Shown piece after piece: positions 20,537-31,740 of a DNA stretch of 64,000 nt. Numbering within the stretch: the first letter of the stretch is position 1; every line of letters starts with the position of its first letter. A program made the position numbers and the translations under genes. Source of the stretch: Sebastes aleutianus (Eukaryota; Chordata; Actinopteri; Perciformes; Sebastidae); NCBI GenBank assembly GCA_916700875.1, contig CAKAKS010000143.1, positions 1-64,000 on the forward strand, read 5' to 3'. Under the pieces are notes generated by a model. The model saw only the letters and a program-made list of their open reading frames with translations, had not been told where the DNA came from and did not search any database.

Positions 20537-21469
20537 ATGGCGTCTAATCTGCGCAAATATAAGTACGAGGGCTCATCCACCACAAGGCCCAACACATCCT
20601 CGGCGAAGAGTTCAACTAACACCGACCAGGCTTCACCCGCACCCGCGGCTGAACTGACCATGGACATCGCCTCGGTGAAAGCGGATATCCTCTCCTCCAT
20701 AAGAAAGGACATAACCGCTGTGATAAGTGAACAGCTGAAGAGTTCTCTGGCGGAGTTTTTTGACTCGCTACAGACGGAAATGAGAGCATTAAAAACTGAA
20801 ATAGCCAACAACACCGCGGTGCTCCGCTCAGATCTCGAGCATGTTAAAGCTAACGTAACAGAGATGGAGGCAGGACTATGCACTTGGTCGGACGAGGTAG
20901 TTTCAGTTCAAACATATGTCAGAGACCTCAATAAGCAAGTGGAAGAATTAAAAGTAAAATGTGAAGATATGGAGGGGAGGATGAGAAGAGGAAACATTCG
21001 GATCATCGGAGTAGCTGAAGAACCTGGATCAAGCTCACCTACGGAGGTTTCTAAACTTCTCAAAGAGGTGCTACAGATGGATAAAGAGTTGCTGGTGGAG
21101 CGCGCACATCGCGGGCTAACACAGAGGAGACCGGGAGACAAGCCACGCGTCATCATCGCAAAACTACAGAACGAGGGAGATGCCGAAAATATCCTGAGGA
21201 GGGCCCGGGACCGCGGTGGTCAGCTCCGCTACAACGGCAGCCCGATCGCCATATTCCCCGACTACACGGCCGCCGTGGCCAAAGCCAGGTCCGCGTTCAC
21301 GGACGTCAGGAAGATGCTCCGCGGGAGATCAGGAGTTCGTTATGGAATACTCTTCCCGGCCAGATTCCGCATTTCCCACAACAATGAAGAGAAGGAGTTC
21401 CTGGATGCTGCCAAAGCCATGGACTATGTAAAGAAAGAAGTCATACCCAGATCTGAGATGGAAGACTAA
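20537..21469 (+). CDS. L1 ORF1 protein (RNA-binding)
   Basis: 310 codons from ATG 20537, open to the TAA/TAG at the end. The order of parts is a basic, Ser/Thr-rich N-terminus, a coiled-coil stretch (about residues 50-140, with spaced Leu/Val), an RRM-like domain (RRGNIRIIGVAEEPG, then VERAHRGL and RVIIAKLQNEGDAENILRRAR), and a C-terminal domain (NGSPIAIFPDYTAAVAKAR). This layout is that of L1/Tx1 ORF1p, which coats the element's RNA as trimers. It is intact as read. A frame upstream of 20537 has no ATG. Confidence 0.88.
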   Translation: MASNLRKYKYEGSSTTRPNTSSAKSSTNTDQASPAPAAELTMDIASVKADILSSIRKDITAVISEQLKSSLAEFFDSLQTEMRALKTEIANNTAVLRSDLEHVKANVTEMEAGLCTWSDEVVSVQTYVRDLNKQVEELKVKCEDMEGRMRRGNIRIIGVAEEPGSSSPTEVSKLLKEVLQMDKELLVERAHRGLTQRRPGDKPRVIIAKLQNEGDAENILRRARDRGGQLRYNGSPIAIFPDYTAAVAKARSAFTDVRKMLRGRSGVRYGILFPARFRISHNNEEKEFLDAAKAMDYVKKEVIPRSEMED

Positions 21470-21689
21470 CTGAAGGTATCCTTATTTCACATGGGAAGTG
21501 ACATATAAACAATTCTAACTGTTGCCTGGGACAACTTCCTAAATGTTTATCCAGAAGGACTATTTGAGTGTTGTTTTTCTTTGTTTTGTTTTGTTTTTTT
21601 GTTATTATTTACTTAATTGCTTACTACCTGAGAGGCTGTCTATCATTAGGATATTAGCATAGGTTAAACAAAACATAAATATCCCCTGA

Positions 21690-21840
21690 GATTGCCTGTG
21701 TGTGTGTGTAGATGTGTGGTTGTGGGTGGGTGTGTGCATGTGGATGTGTGGGTGTGTGGATGTGAGGGTGGGTGTGGATGTTGGTAGGGGTGTGTTTGGG
21801 TGTGAGGGTGTGTGCTTGTGTATGGATGTGTATAGTAGAA
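21690..21840 (+). repeat. TG/G-rich spacer between L1 ORF1 and ORF2
   Basis: Irregular TGTG/GGTGTG run with several GGG clusters. It is low complexity and lies in the inter-ORF region of the LINE. No gene. Confidence 0.6.
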
Positions 21841-22623
21841 GGATTTGTGATCTAAATACTCGTGTGCATACAGGCTGTAATGAATGAGCATAAGCTCTCA
21901 GGAAACTTTCACTCATTTTATCTAATTTCCTTTGGTTTTGATAATTCCTAAGTTTCACAATAAGTTTTATATATAGAATTACTTTAAAAAATTGTGACAC
22001 TCACATTGAAATGTCGTTATCTTTTCCAATTTTATCTCGGGGTTCTGCAGGAGCCTGAACCGAGAATAATAGCTTTAGTTCTTTAGTTCTGTTTGGTTTT
22101 ACACCCAAGCAAAGGCGAGCACTCTCTAGGATTGTTCGCATAGCTGCCGTCCTGACCTGCAGCCTGGGACCTTGTCCCAAAGGTGTGTTGGACATTGTGT
22201 TGACCGAGTTTACGGTTTATCTAACTTTATGTTCAGTTCAGTTTGAGTTGATCCCAATGTTCCCCAGGGATCTCACTGTGAGATTTAAAGCAACAAGGAA
22301 AGTGATTTTTTCCTCTATTCCAATACAAATGTCTCATGTTAATGTTTCAACCCTGTCTACACTTCTATTTATTTATGTATTTTACTTTTGTATATTCTGT
22401 TATTTTTTTGGTTTAAATACCCCCCTTACCCCATCCTCTCCACCCCTACCTATTACAAATACTTATTTTCTTATACCCACTCACCCACATTCACACAATC
22501 ATACACATAGATACTTTATACTACGTGCCACTTATAGCCTTCTGTGCTGTACCAGCCTTCTCGATCCATCACTTTATGCCATTGCAAAATTTGTTTCCTA
22601 CCTAATTCTCCTAACCCCAAGTC

Positions 22624-25600
22624 ATGGGATCACTTAAGGTCATAAGCTATAACGTCAGAGGTCTCCATAGTCCCATAAAGAGGAAGAAAATCCTTAATCA
22701 GCTGAGGAGAGCCAATTGCCAGATAGCGTTTTTGCAGGAGACCCATCTATCAGACTTAGAGCATGAAAAGCTAAAAAAATCCTGGGCAGACAAGGTGTTT
22801 TACTCATCACACCACTCAGGCAGAAGAAGAGGAGTCTCTATTCTGATACATAGACAGATTAATTTCACAACAACTAAAATTCACAAAGACTCTGAGGGTA
22901 GATTTATTCTGATAAATGGCTGTATTGATGGAATACAAGTCTCTCTCATGAACATATATGCCCCAAATGAAGATGAGCCAGGCTTCATTAATACAACCTT
23001 TAACACTATACTGCAGCACAGCTCTGGGATTCTGCTGTTGGGTGGGGATTTCAACTGCGTTGTATCTCAACTTATGGATAGACAACCTCCTTCAAAATCC
23101 CCCACTTCTCAAATGAGTAAAAGGCTTAAACATTTATCAACAGAGTGAGGTCTAGCAGATGTTTGGAGAAGCAAATTTCCTAAGGGGAGGGATTTTACCT
23201 TCTTTTCACATAGACATTCATCCTATTCCAGAATCGATTATTTTTTTACCCCCACAGGATAGAAGACATAAAGATCTTTCCGATTACAATATCTGATCAC
23301 TCTCCTCTTGTGGTGTCCTGGGACATAGGTCACACACCATCAGCCAAACAATGGAGATTAAATGCATCACTCCTAAACGACAAGGAATTCATTCCATTTG
23401 TCAAAATTGAATTAAGTACTTATCTAGATACAAATGCTTCACCTGAAATATCACCTCTCATTTTATGGGACTGTGCCAAAGCATATATTAGAGGTCGTAT
23501 TATCTCGTTTGCAAGTGCTAAAAAAAAGAGAAGGGAAGCAACACAACGCGAATTAGAATACAAAATAAGGCAGCTTGAACAACAGCATAAAGGATCGTCA
23601 TCCCCCAGCATACTTAATACTCTTAAACAAGCACGTAGAGACCTAAACACCCTAATTACAGAAAAGATCGAGGGCAATTTAAGGTTTACAAATCAAAAAT
23701 ATTACGAAAACGGTAACAGAGCAAGTAGATTATTGGCATTAAGACTAAAAAAACAGCAATCATCCAATATAGTACAGAAGTTAGTGTCTAATAATACAAC
23801 ACTCACGAAACCGGATGAAATTTCACAGTCCTTTGCTGAATTTTATAAATCCCTATACAAAAACACGGACACCTGCACAGACGACAAAGAATTGGCGCAA
23901 TTTTTAAGGGACATTAAATTAAGAGAGTTATCTGAGCCTATGGCAAAAGAGCTAGATGAACCAATCAATGAATGGGAAATACAGCAGGTAATCTCTACAT
24001 TGAAAAACAATAAAAGCCCTGGGCCAGATGGGTACATAAATGAATTTTATAAAATGTTTAAAGAGGAAGTGTCACCTTTACTGTTAAAAGCTTATCACCA
24101 TGCGTTACAATCTGGTACTATGGCCCCCTCTTGGAGGGACGCAACAATAGTAGTTATACATAAAGAGGGCAAAGACTCGACCAAATGCCAATCATATAGG
24201 CCCATATCGCTACTCAACACAGACCTGCGGATATTAACTGCTATTCTTTCAAAACGTGTCAATAAAATTATCACGAAAATTATTCATCCGGATCAAACCG
24301 GGTTCATTACCGGAAGATATTATGGAGACAATATTAGAAGGTTACTAAATCTAATGACACATCCAAAAGTAAAAGAAGACGAAGCAATGATATTATCCCT
24401 CGACGCCCAGAAGGCATTCGATCGAGTGTCCTGGCAATACTTATTTCAAACATTGAGACGATTCCAATTTGGCCCCAATTTCATTAAGTGGATACAAACA
24501 ATATATTCCAATCCGCAGGCTACTGTTAAAGTGAATGGGTTTTTATCAGACCGATTTGTCCTAGAGCGCGGCTGCAGACAGGGTTGCCCTCTTTCGCCCC
24601 TTCTGTTTGATATTAGTATTGAACCTTTGGCACAGCTTATCAGGGACAACGATAACATAAAAGGACTGACAATAAATGGAGAACAGCATAAATTATCACT
24701 GTACGCAGATGATGTGCTTTTATATTTAGCGGAACCTGCAACAACAATCCCACACTTAAAGGATCTCATCTCCGTATATGGGTACTTTTCGGGTTATAAA
24801 GTTAATGTGGATAAAACAATGGCTATGGATATAAGTGGTGGAATTTCACAATCTGTGAAACTCCAGAGTGGTTTCAGATGGCCTAAAGATGGCATCAAAT
24901 ACCTCGGCATCCAAATACCCCCATCATTAAGAAATTTATTCGATGCAAATTACAAAAGTTTGATTGATAATGTTGGTAAGGATTTGGACCGATGGGCAAC
25001 GCTCCCCCTATCTTTTTTAGGCCGAATTGAGAGTGTACGAATGAATGTGCTGCCTAAGCTTCTCTATCCATTTCAGATGTTGCCTATTGATATTCCTAAA
25101 CCCACAATTGATAAATTGGACAAGTTAATTTCAAAATTCATATGGCAAGGAAAGCGGCCAAGAATCAGACTAAAAACATTGCAGCTATCTAAACCAAAGG
25201 GAGGGCTCAAACTTCCAAACCTAAGATATTACTTCTGGGCTGCACAGTTAAAACCTTTGACAAAATGGACCCAGGATTGTACACATACACGTTGGCTTAA
25301 CATAGAAAAAAGCCTTTGTGCGCGGCCCCTACAGATCTTGCCTTTCTTAGATGTCCCCTTACGAGAAACTCAAATGGGCGAATGGACTAAAGTCACACTA
25401 ACAATCTGGAGAAAAATCAAACTAGCATTTGGATTGCCCAAAGCAATTTCAGCATTAACCAATATTGGATTCATAAAGGATTTTGTTCCCTCCAGTTTAG
25501 ATACAGGATTTAGAAAATGGTCAGAACAGGGACTCGTTAACCTACACCAACTCCTGAAGGATGGCAGACTTAAGTCATTCCAGCAGTTGAGAGAGGAATT

Positions 25601-26375
25601 TAAACTTCCCAATACCGATTTTTTCCGATATCTACAATTAAGGGACTTCCTAACGAAACACAAGGAATGGGATAAATTTCTGGTGCCCACTCCAATTGAA
25701 GAGTTCCTGATGAAATTACAAACAGGAAATGAGGATAAGAAAATTATAGGCCATTTTTACCAAACATTTTTAGGCATGAATTTGAACAATACGCTTCAAA
25801 TAAAAGGTAGATGGGAAATTGAAATGAATACAGACATACCACAGGACATATGGGAAGAAATATGCACCGAAGCACATCTAGTGACCAACTCTAATAGCTG
25901 GAGGGAATTCAAATGGAAAGTAATTTCAAGATTCTTTCGTACACCAGAAATAGTGGCTAAAATGGGCCCTAAACACTCGAATAAATGTTGGAGAAATTGT
26001 GGTACACATATTGGCAACCATAATCACATATTTTGGACATGCCCCAAATTAAAAACATTTTGGGAAGAGGTATTTCGGGCACTCGAAGATGTATTCGACC
26101 AAAATTTCACCAAAGATCCAAAAATGGCACTGCTGGGAGCAATACCAGAAGGCATTAATGGAAGAGCCAAAAAATATCTCTTACAAATATTGCTTACAGC
26201 AGCAATTAAATGTATCACAATTATGTGGTTAAAACCTGAGCCCCCAACATACAATTTATGGATCGAGAAGGTATGGGAAATCTACCACATGGAACAAATA
26301 ACCTATTCCCTAAGACTCCAAAAAGACACATTTGTTAAAAGGTGGAGCCCTGCCATGATTGTACTAGTGCGGTGA
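22624..26375 (+). pseudogene. L1 ORF2: endonuclease and reverse transcriptase, two lesions
   Basis: ATG 22624 opens an APE-type endonuclease (KVISYNVRGLHSP, QETHLSD, NIYAPNEDEP, LLGGDFNCV). A TGA at 23146-23148 sits where related LINEs have Trp, followed by continued homology (GLADVWRSKFPKGRDFTFFS, SRIDYFF). Near 23258 the frame shifts by one base and resumes at ITISDHSPLVVSWD. From there 23310-26375 is open for 1021 codons. It contains the RT motifs SPGPDGY, YRPISLLN, SLDAQKAFDRVSW, RQGCPLSPLLF and YADD (24702-24713), and a C-terminal Cys/His knuckle (CWRNCGTH, HIFWTCP). Function is blocked only by these two changes. Confidence 0.9.
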
Positions 26376-26879
26376 TCTGAGTGTTCTTGTATATCCTGGA
26401 TCATGCTTGTGTCTTTGTCTTCCTGACCCAGGTCACCTCTCTGGGCACGTGCACGCATTCATACAGCACACACCCATACAACACACTCCCCCTCCCTTAC
26501 CTCCGACCCCTTACCACAGTTATCATTATTTAAATTTATTTATTTATTTATTTTACTTTACTTTATTTTAATTATTTGGATTGTCTTTTTTGTGTTCTCT
26601 CTCTCCCCCTTGTTTTAAGCTGTAAGATTTTGTGTTAAAACTATGAGACAGCTATCAAAATGAAAATACAGTGGTATAGAATGTTATTATGATTGTGTAA
26701 GTTGCTGTAACTGCAATAAAAATTAAGTTAAAAAAAAACAAAAAACACGGAAGGGACGTCACCTCTCCGCGCGCCGCAGATCGATGACGTCATTCCATCG
26801 AGCTTTGATGACGTCACAGTCCCGCGGAGATTTCTGGGAATTGCAGTCCAGATCTCCACCAGGGTCCATTATTCCACCT

Positions 26880-27480
26880 GCTGCTGCAATTTCGCACAAT
26901 CTGAGAAGCCAAATCCTTGCAGCCATCCTTCATAAAGGGTGCTTTGGTGCTTACACAGACCTCTTATTAGAAACTGTTTTCCTCACAGCATTTTCAGGTT
27001 TCTTAAAGGTGGCGAGTTCACTACACGCACCAAATTTTCGATCCTTCGCATGATCTCACTATAGCTGACGTAACCATTAACACTCAGTATTTCACCATAT
27101 TTTTAAAAACACTCAAGACTGATGGAGATAGGAAGGAACATCTGTTTTAATCTGAGTCTAATCCCGTCTTCAATGATCCACTATCTGAGATGCCGACCTC
27201 AAGCCAGCCAATGAGAGTCATTCTTTGTCACAGAGGAGGGGAAGCCCATGTCCCAAGCTTGGTTTGCCTCACACCTTCGCCTCCTCTGCCAATCATGCGG
27301 ACTGCCACCAGAACGCTGCACTGCGCATTCTCTCCGCATAGGAGCAGCAACAACAGCAGCATTAACAGCTCTTGTCTCCACACTCGAGGCTTTGGGGCCG
27401 ATGGTCATCAACCGCTTATGAGCGTTATCTCCGGCCGGAGGCTCAAGACATCCTCGAAGCTCAAAAGCTATGAGTGCTCA
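26880..27480 (+). pseudogene. Tyrosine recombinase remnant of the YR retrotransposon
   Basis: Read across frames, the region gives ETVFLTAFSGFLKV, then SQPMRVILCHRGG, then HSLRIGAATTAAL (27326 onward), then GRWSSTAYERYLR (about 27403-27440). HSLR matches the HxxR box of tyrosine recombinases and the final Tyr-containing helix matches the catalytic Tyr box. An extra G in the G-run near 27392-27397 shifts the frame between HxxR and Tyr. Further frame changes occur upstream, and the first arginine box looks lost. It is non-functional, but its identity supports the DIRS/Ngaro call. Confidence 0.8.
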
Positions 27481-27635
27481 GTAACTTGCTGGCTATATAT
27501 AGTAAATGTTACGGCATATCTGCTTGACTCTCTCATTTGACTTTCTAGCCATATGCCTCAGCTTGCAACCGGTGAAGAATCAAAAGGGTTCACTGTATAT
27601 GTTTTAGTCTAATTAGCTTTTCATTAAGTCGTACT

Positions 27636-28990
27636 GCTGGCCCCTCCTGCTGGCTCTTCCATGTAGGCGCATGGAAGGCCAGGGAGGTTTTCTTGGAGTG
27701 GTAATTGGGGCTCCCTGCGCTCCCTGCTTTTAGCTTTCCATGTATGCACATGGAAGGGCAAGGAGGTGCTCTCCTTGCCTTATGCTTTCCACGTATGTGC
27801 GTGGAACCACGTATGCACGTGGAAGGGTGCAACCTGTGTAGATGCAGGCGAGCTGAAGCTTCATGAAGCATCAAAGCTTTCCAGCATATTGGTTCAGAAA
27901 GGGTTAATTTCTGGATGCATCATGTGCACGAAACCAGGTCAAAGATTGTAAAACAGGCAGATATGATCTTAACCATGTGATCTGTGATATACTGTATTTT
28001 GTGCCAGTAAAGGCTGTTCAGAATGACTATATATTACAAGGTAATCCATTTATATCCATATAATATAATGTCCATTTTCTAGTAAGTATATTTTGAGTTT
28101 ATAACATGCATGTATATTAAACTGTAATTGTTTTATGCATCTTATGTGTGTAAACCAATTCTTGGTCAATAATTGTAGTGTAGTATAATATAATATAATA
28201 ATGGCAGGAGGGGTAATATTAGTGTTCTGTGTCACTTCTGGAAAGTGGCATTGATTTAACCAGTGTACGGGTTTTCACTGGGTGCTCAGCTAGCTCCTCC
28301 TGTGGCTCTTCCATGTAAGCGCATGGAAGGCCAGGGAGGTTTTTCTGGTGTGGTAATTTTTGGGGTCTCACTGCTGCGCTCCTGCCTTTAGCTTTCCATG
28401 TATGCACACGGAAGGGCAAGGAGGAGTGCTCTCCTTGCCTCATGCTACCACGTAGGCTCGTGGATCCACGTATGCGCGTGGATGGGCGCAACCTGTGTAG
28501 ATGCGGATGGCATCACTGTATGTCGTTTGAATCTGCATGGGTTTCACAGGGTGCTCAGCTAGCTCCTCCTGTGGCTCTTCCATGTAAGCGCATGGAAGGC
28601 CAGGGAGGTTTTCCTGGTGTGGTCATTTTGGGGTTTTGCTGCTGCGCTCCTGCCTTTAGCTTTCCATGTATACACATGGAAGGGCAAGGAGGAGTGCTCT
28701 CCTTGCCTTATGCTTTCCACGTATGCACGTGGAGGGGCGCAACCTGTGTAGATGCAGATGGCATCACTGTATGTCGTTTGAATCTGCACGGGTTTTACTG
28801 GGTGCTCAGCTAGCTCCTCCTGTGGCTCTTCCATGTAAGCGCATGGAAGGCCAGGGAGGATTGCCTGGTATGGTTGTTTTGGGGGTCTTTGCTGCTGCCC
28901 TCCCTGCCTTTGGCTTTCCATGTATGCACATGGAAGGGCAAGGAGGAGTGCTCTCCTTGCCTCATGCTACCACGTAGGCTCGTGGATCCA
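27636..28990 (+). repeat. Tandem repeat block rich in CCATGTA-N-CATGG hairpins
   Basis: A unit of about 250-270 bases begins GGGTGCTCAGCTAGCTCC at 28280, 28549 and 28800, with a diverged copy from about 27640. Each unit contains two to four short palindromes. Examples are TTCCATGTAGGCGCATGGAA (27657-27676), TTCCACGTATGTGCGTGGAA (27787-27806), CCACGTATGCACGTGG (27807-27822) and TTCCATGTAAGCGCATGGAA (28309-28328). The block lies just before B1 and overlaps its start. Role unknown. 27880-28277 between copies is AT-rich with nothing recognised. Confidence 0.75.
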
Positions 28991-29103
28991 CGCATGCGCG
29001 TGGATGGGCAGGGAGGTCCCAGAGCAGAGCCATACCGCCAAATATAATGTATATATTACTGCAAATGTAATAAGTGTCTTTGACTAAAGTGGTCCTGACT
29101 GAA
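28879..29103 (+). repeat. Split direct repeat B1
   Basis: Matches B2 at 29798-29968, except that B1 carries an extra stretch of about 52 bases (28927-28978) containing one more palindrome pair. It ends CTGACTGAA directly before A2. Confidence 0.8.
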
Positions 29104-29328
29104 ATCGAGCGTAGCGTTAGTTCAGGCAGGCCATGATGTCAAGCTCTGCTCCTACACGGCTATCGGCTGATACAGCTGATCTTAAGCCAGCCCAATCAGC
29201 TGATGCATCAGCTGACGGATCAGCTGATTCCTCTCTATGCATTCATTGGTAAATTTCATACAGGGCGCCTTATTTAAGCTGCTTCAGCCGGCCTACCGTT
29301 GCTGCTTCCTCTACAAGCCGCTCGCAAC
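29104..29328 (+). repeat. Split direct repeat A2
   Basis: Second copy of A1, directly joined to B1, as expected for the 3' B1-A2-B2 arrangement. Confidence 0.9.
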
Positions 29329-29365
29329 CCACCTCCACCCCACCACCTCCTTTTAATACTGTTTC

Positions 29366-29732
29366 TAGGGCTGGGCGGTATGGCCTAGGAATAATATCGC
29401 GATATTTTAGGCTATATCGCAATACACGATATATATCGCAATATTTTCAAATATCCTCTAAGCACTTCATAAATGCTCAATTTAACCTTTGATGCATACA
29501 ATCACATCAATATTATGATCTTGTAGTCCCTGCAGCATATGTCTGCATTAAAACCTCTGTGATATTCATTAGTGGTTCTTTGGAACAATTTTAATCTTTC
29601 ATACAAAAAAGGGATGGGTTGGAAACATTACATGACAATTTGTGTTCGATGTTCGCGATGTAGTCGTTTTCTGTACCGCACGGAGGACAAGCCGCGATAC
29701 ATCGACTGTATTCGATGTGTCGCCCACCCCTA
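29366..29732. mobile_element. hAT-type MITE
   Basis: The ends are TAGGGCTGGGCGG and the complement of TAGGGGTGGGCGAC. They are flanked by an 8-base target duplication ACTGTTTC / ACTGTTTA (29358-29365 and 29733-29740, one mismatch). Eight-base duplications are typical of hAT elements. It is 367 bases long with no coding capacity. The interior repeats ATATCGC and CGATA motifs. It is inserted between A2 and B2 of the YR retrotransposon. Confidence 0.85.
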
Positions 29733-29797
29733 ACTGTTTATGACTTAAATCAATGTCAATTCAGTTGTCATTGATGCCGGCTCTGTTCTGCACCCAG

Positions 29798-29968
29798 GGG
29801 GGTCTTTGCTGCCGCCCTCCCTGCCTTTGGCTTTCCATGTATGCTCGTGGATCCACGCATGCGCGTGGATGGGCAGGGAGGTCCCAGAGCAGAGCCATAC
29901 CGCCAAATATAATGTATATATTACTGCAAATGTAATAAGTGTCTTTGACTAAAGTGGTCCTGACTGAA
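29798..29968 (+). repeat. Split direct repeat B2 (3' end of YR element)
   Basis: Copy of B1 with a 52-base internal deletion. It ends CTGACTGAA, after which the interrupted IFIT-C intron (BEL-like LTR) resumes with GTGTTGTTTTGACG. Confidence 0.8.
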
Positions 29969-30118
29969 GTGTTGTTTTGACGTCAGGGTTTAGCCCAGAA
30001 GGGCAAAGGGTTTTTGACCGCAGTGACGCTGATTTGGTTGCCGTGTTGTGTTGTTTGGCTTGTTGTTATGGAAACCGGACTTTCTTCTTTATTGCACTAT
30101 CATGAATAAACTTTCAGA
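29969..30118 (+). repeat. BEL/Pao-like LTR, right part
   Basis: Continuation of the LTR-like sequence interrupted at 19410. It matches 37063-37200 of IFIT-D (TGACGTCAGGGTTTAGCCC, TTATGGAAACCG-ACTTTC). The exact end is not resolved. Ordinary IFIT intron (ACTTTCAGAAAACAA) follows. Confidence 0.45.
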
Positions 30119-30298
30119 AAACAATTGATTTATAATAATTGTTAAGAATAAGAAAGAAAATACAATTTTTAAAATTCATGTGGCCCTAGCTGAAAGGGAA
30201 GAATGAAGAAAGGAAAAGAACAAGAAACAAGAGAGAAAAGTAAGAAGCCTACATTATTTACTCCAACAATGATATGAAATGCAGAAGCAGCTACTCAC

Positions 30299-30306
30299 CT
30301 CATCAT
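30299..30306 (-). CDS. ifit: IFIT-C first coding exon (ATG ATG AG)
   Basis: The same ATGATGAG plus GTGAGT donor as the other copies. The intron would span 18373-30298, about 11.9 kb, because of nested retrotransposons. There is no other IFIT-type first exon between 18372 and 30299, so the pairing is by elimination. Confidence 0.75.
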
Positions 30307-31300
30307 TCAGCTGTTTCCTCGACTCAGTAGTTCTCTAAATATTGGGCTGGTTTTTGCTCTTGATGCTGGATTTGGGTTCGCTGGTATAAAGTCAGTGATG
30401 TCCAACTTCTGCTTTGCTGTAAATGATGTGATGTTGTTGAGGACGCAGCTTTAAATGCTCTCACTGAAGTCGAAGTGAAGCGAAGAGGCGGGGCATTTGC
30501 AGGTAAAGTCTTTTGATCAGTCTTAATGCACCTTGACCTCTCGTTTTCCAGGAATGTAAACCTACAGCCACATCTGAATAAACTAAAAAATGACTCATCA
30601 AATTTTGTGATTATTTTTTCTCTGACATTGAAAGTTAGAAACAGTTTGTTTCTTCTTGAAGAACACATTTTTATGTATTATCTATTTTTATTGAGGTTTT
30701 CATAACAAACATATTAATAAAATGGTCAGTCTCTGCAGCAAATAGGCAGTAGGCAATACCATCAAATTATTATGCAAGTAAATAAAAAAATAGTAGCCTA
30801 ATTAAACAGAGGTGAAAATATGTTACAGTAATTACAATATACATAAATCCTAAAGGTCACATGGGCTACTACACTTTATAATCTTATTCCAATTGACCCT
30901 CCCTTTCTAAACTCCATGAAGCTCCAGATATAAACTGCCAGCTTTCCTTTAGTAATGTATGTTAGTTTTTCCATAGCAATACATGCTGATCCTTAATAGC
31001 CTATATATTTATTTATTAAAGCTATTCCTCTCTTAGTTTGTAAAGGAGACACACGTCTATTAGTGCAAGGCCACTCTTCTTAGTGATCAAATCACTTGGA
31101 TGAATATCCAGGACGCACAACGTTGGCCAACAAGTGATTTCAGTTTCCTTATCTGGTTGACCTCCCACGTTTATTAAGTCTTGTGTTCTGTCTTCACCTT
31201 GACTTTCGTTTTCTAGGAATGGAAACCTACAGCCACATATGAAGAAACTAAACCAAGACTCATAAAATGTTGTCATAATATTTGCTTTTAAGTTGATTTA
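30307..31300 (-). promoter_or_regulatory. IFIT-C promoter with damaged proximal ISRE and a second upstream ISRE module
   Basis: The proximal site (30537-30548, minus) reads GAAAACGAGAGG, so the second GAAA of the ISRE is changed. A diverged second copy of the upstream module begins near 31180. It contains a perfect GAAAACGAAAGT (31202-31213), about 900 bases from the start codon. A third, ISRE-less copy (CATATGAAGAAACTAAACCA) lies near 31417-31500. IFIT-D has the same tandem modules. Confidence 0.6.
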
Positions 31301-31740
31301 TGGTTAGCAGAACTCAGAAACTATTAAACTTAGGAACTTCAAATTTGGTATGATGGTTGACAGTGTGGTCTAGTTGTGCCTTTTGGGGGTTAGAAGTCCA
31401 TGGAAGCGTATTCCGCATATGAAGAAACTAAACCATGACTCATAAAATGTCATAATACTTGCTCTGAAGTTGATTTATGGTTAGACACAGTTTTTTTTTT
31501 TATTGAAGATATAATAACCTATAGATGCCACACTGAGTGAAATATTCAAACCCAAGAAACCTAATTTTTATGGCTGCACTTTCTCATCAAATAGAAATAT
31601 TATGATGTCATGTGCATCATCTTAAACACATTTATAGAGTATATGTATATGTACACTTTGAGCAGCGGTCATCTGCAGTGTCCATAGGTTATATGAAGAG
31701 CTGTGACAGTGGTTGGAGACGGAGAGACACCTGCATTATC

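Larger units (their letters stand above)
20350..26741 (+). mobile_element. L1-clade LINE, nearly full length, with target duplication
   Basis: The element carries ORF1, a spacer, ORF2 and an A-rich 3' end. It is flanked by a 17-base target duplication AAAACACGGAAGGGACG (20333-20349 and 26742-26758). The 5' end is near the start of the element, so it appears full length (6.4 kb). Only two lesions in ORF2 were noticed. It is nested in the YR retrotransposon within the IFIT-C intron and is thus one of the youngest insertions there. Confidence 0.93.
19411..29968 (+). mobile_element. Tyrosine-recombinase retrotransposon (Ngaro/PAT-like) with split direct repeats
   Basis: The order is A1 (19411-19635), gag-like region, recombinase remnant, B1 (28879-29103), A2 (29104-29328), B2 (29798-29968). 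A1 and A2 are 225 bases with one visible mismatch. This A1 / B1-A2-B2 split direct repeat layout is diagnostic of Ngaro and PAT elements of the DIRS order. Comparison with IFIT-D (37055-37075) gives the empty site. The insertion shows no target duplication, only a shared GAA at both edges and at the B1-A2 junction, as expected for integration by site-specific recombination. Reverse transcriptase and RNase H are missing. An L1 and a hAT MITE are nested inside. Confidence 0.85.
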
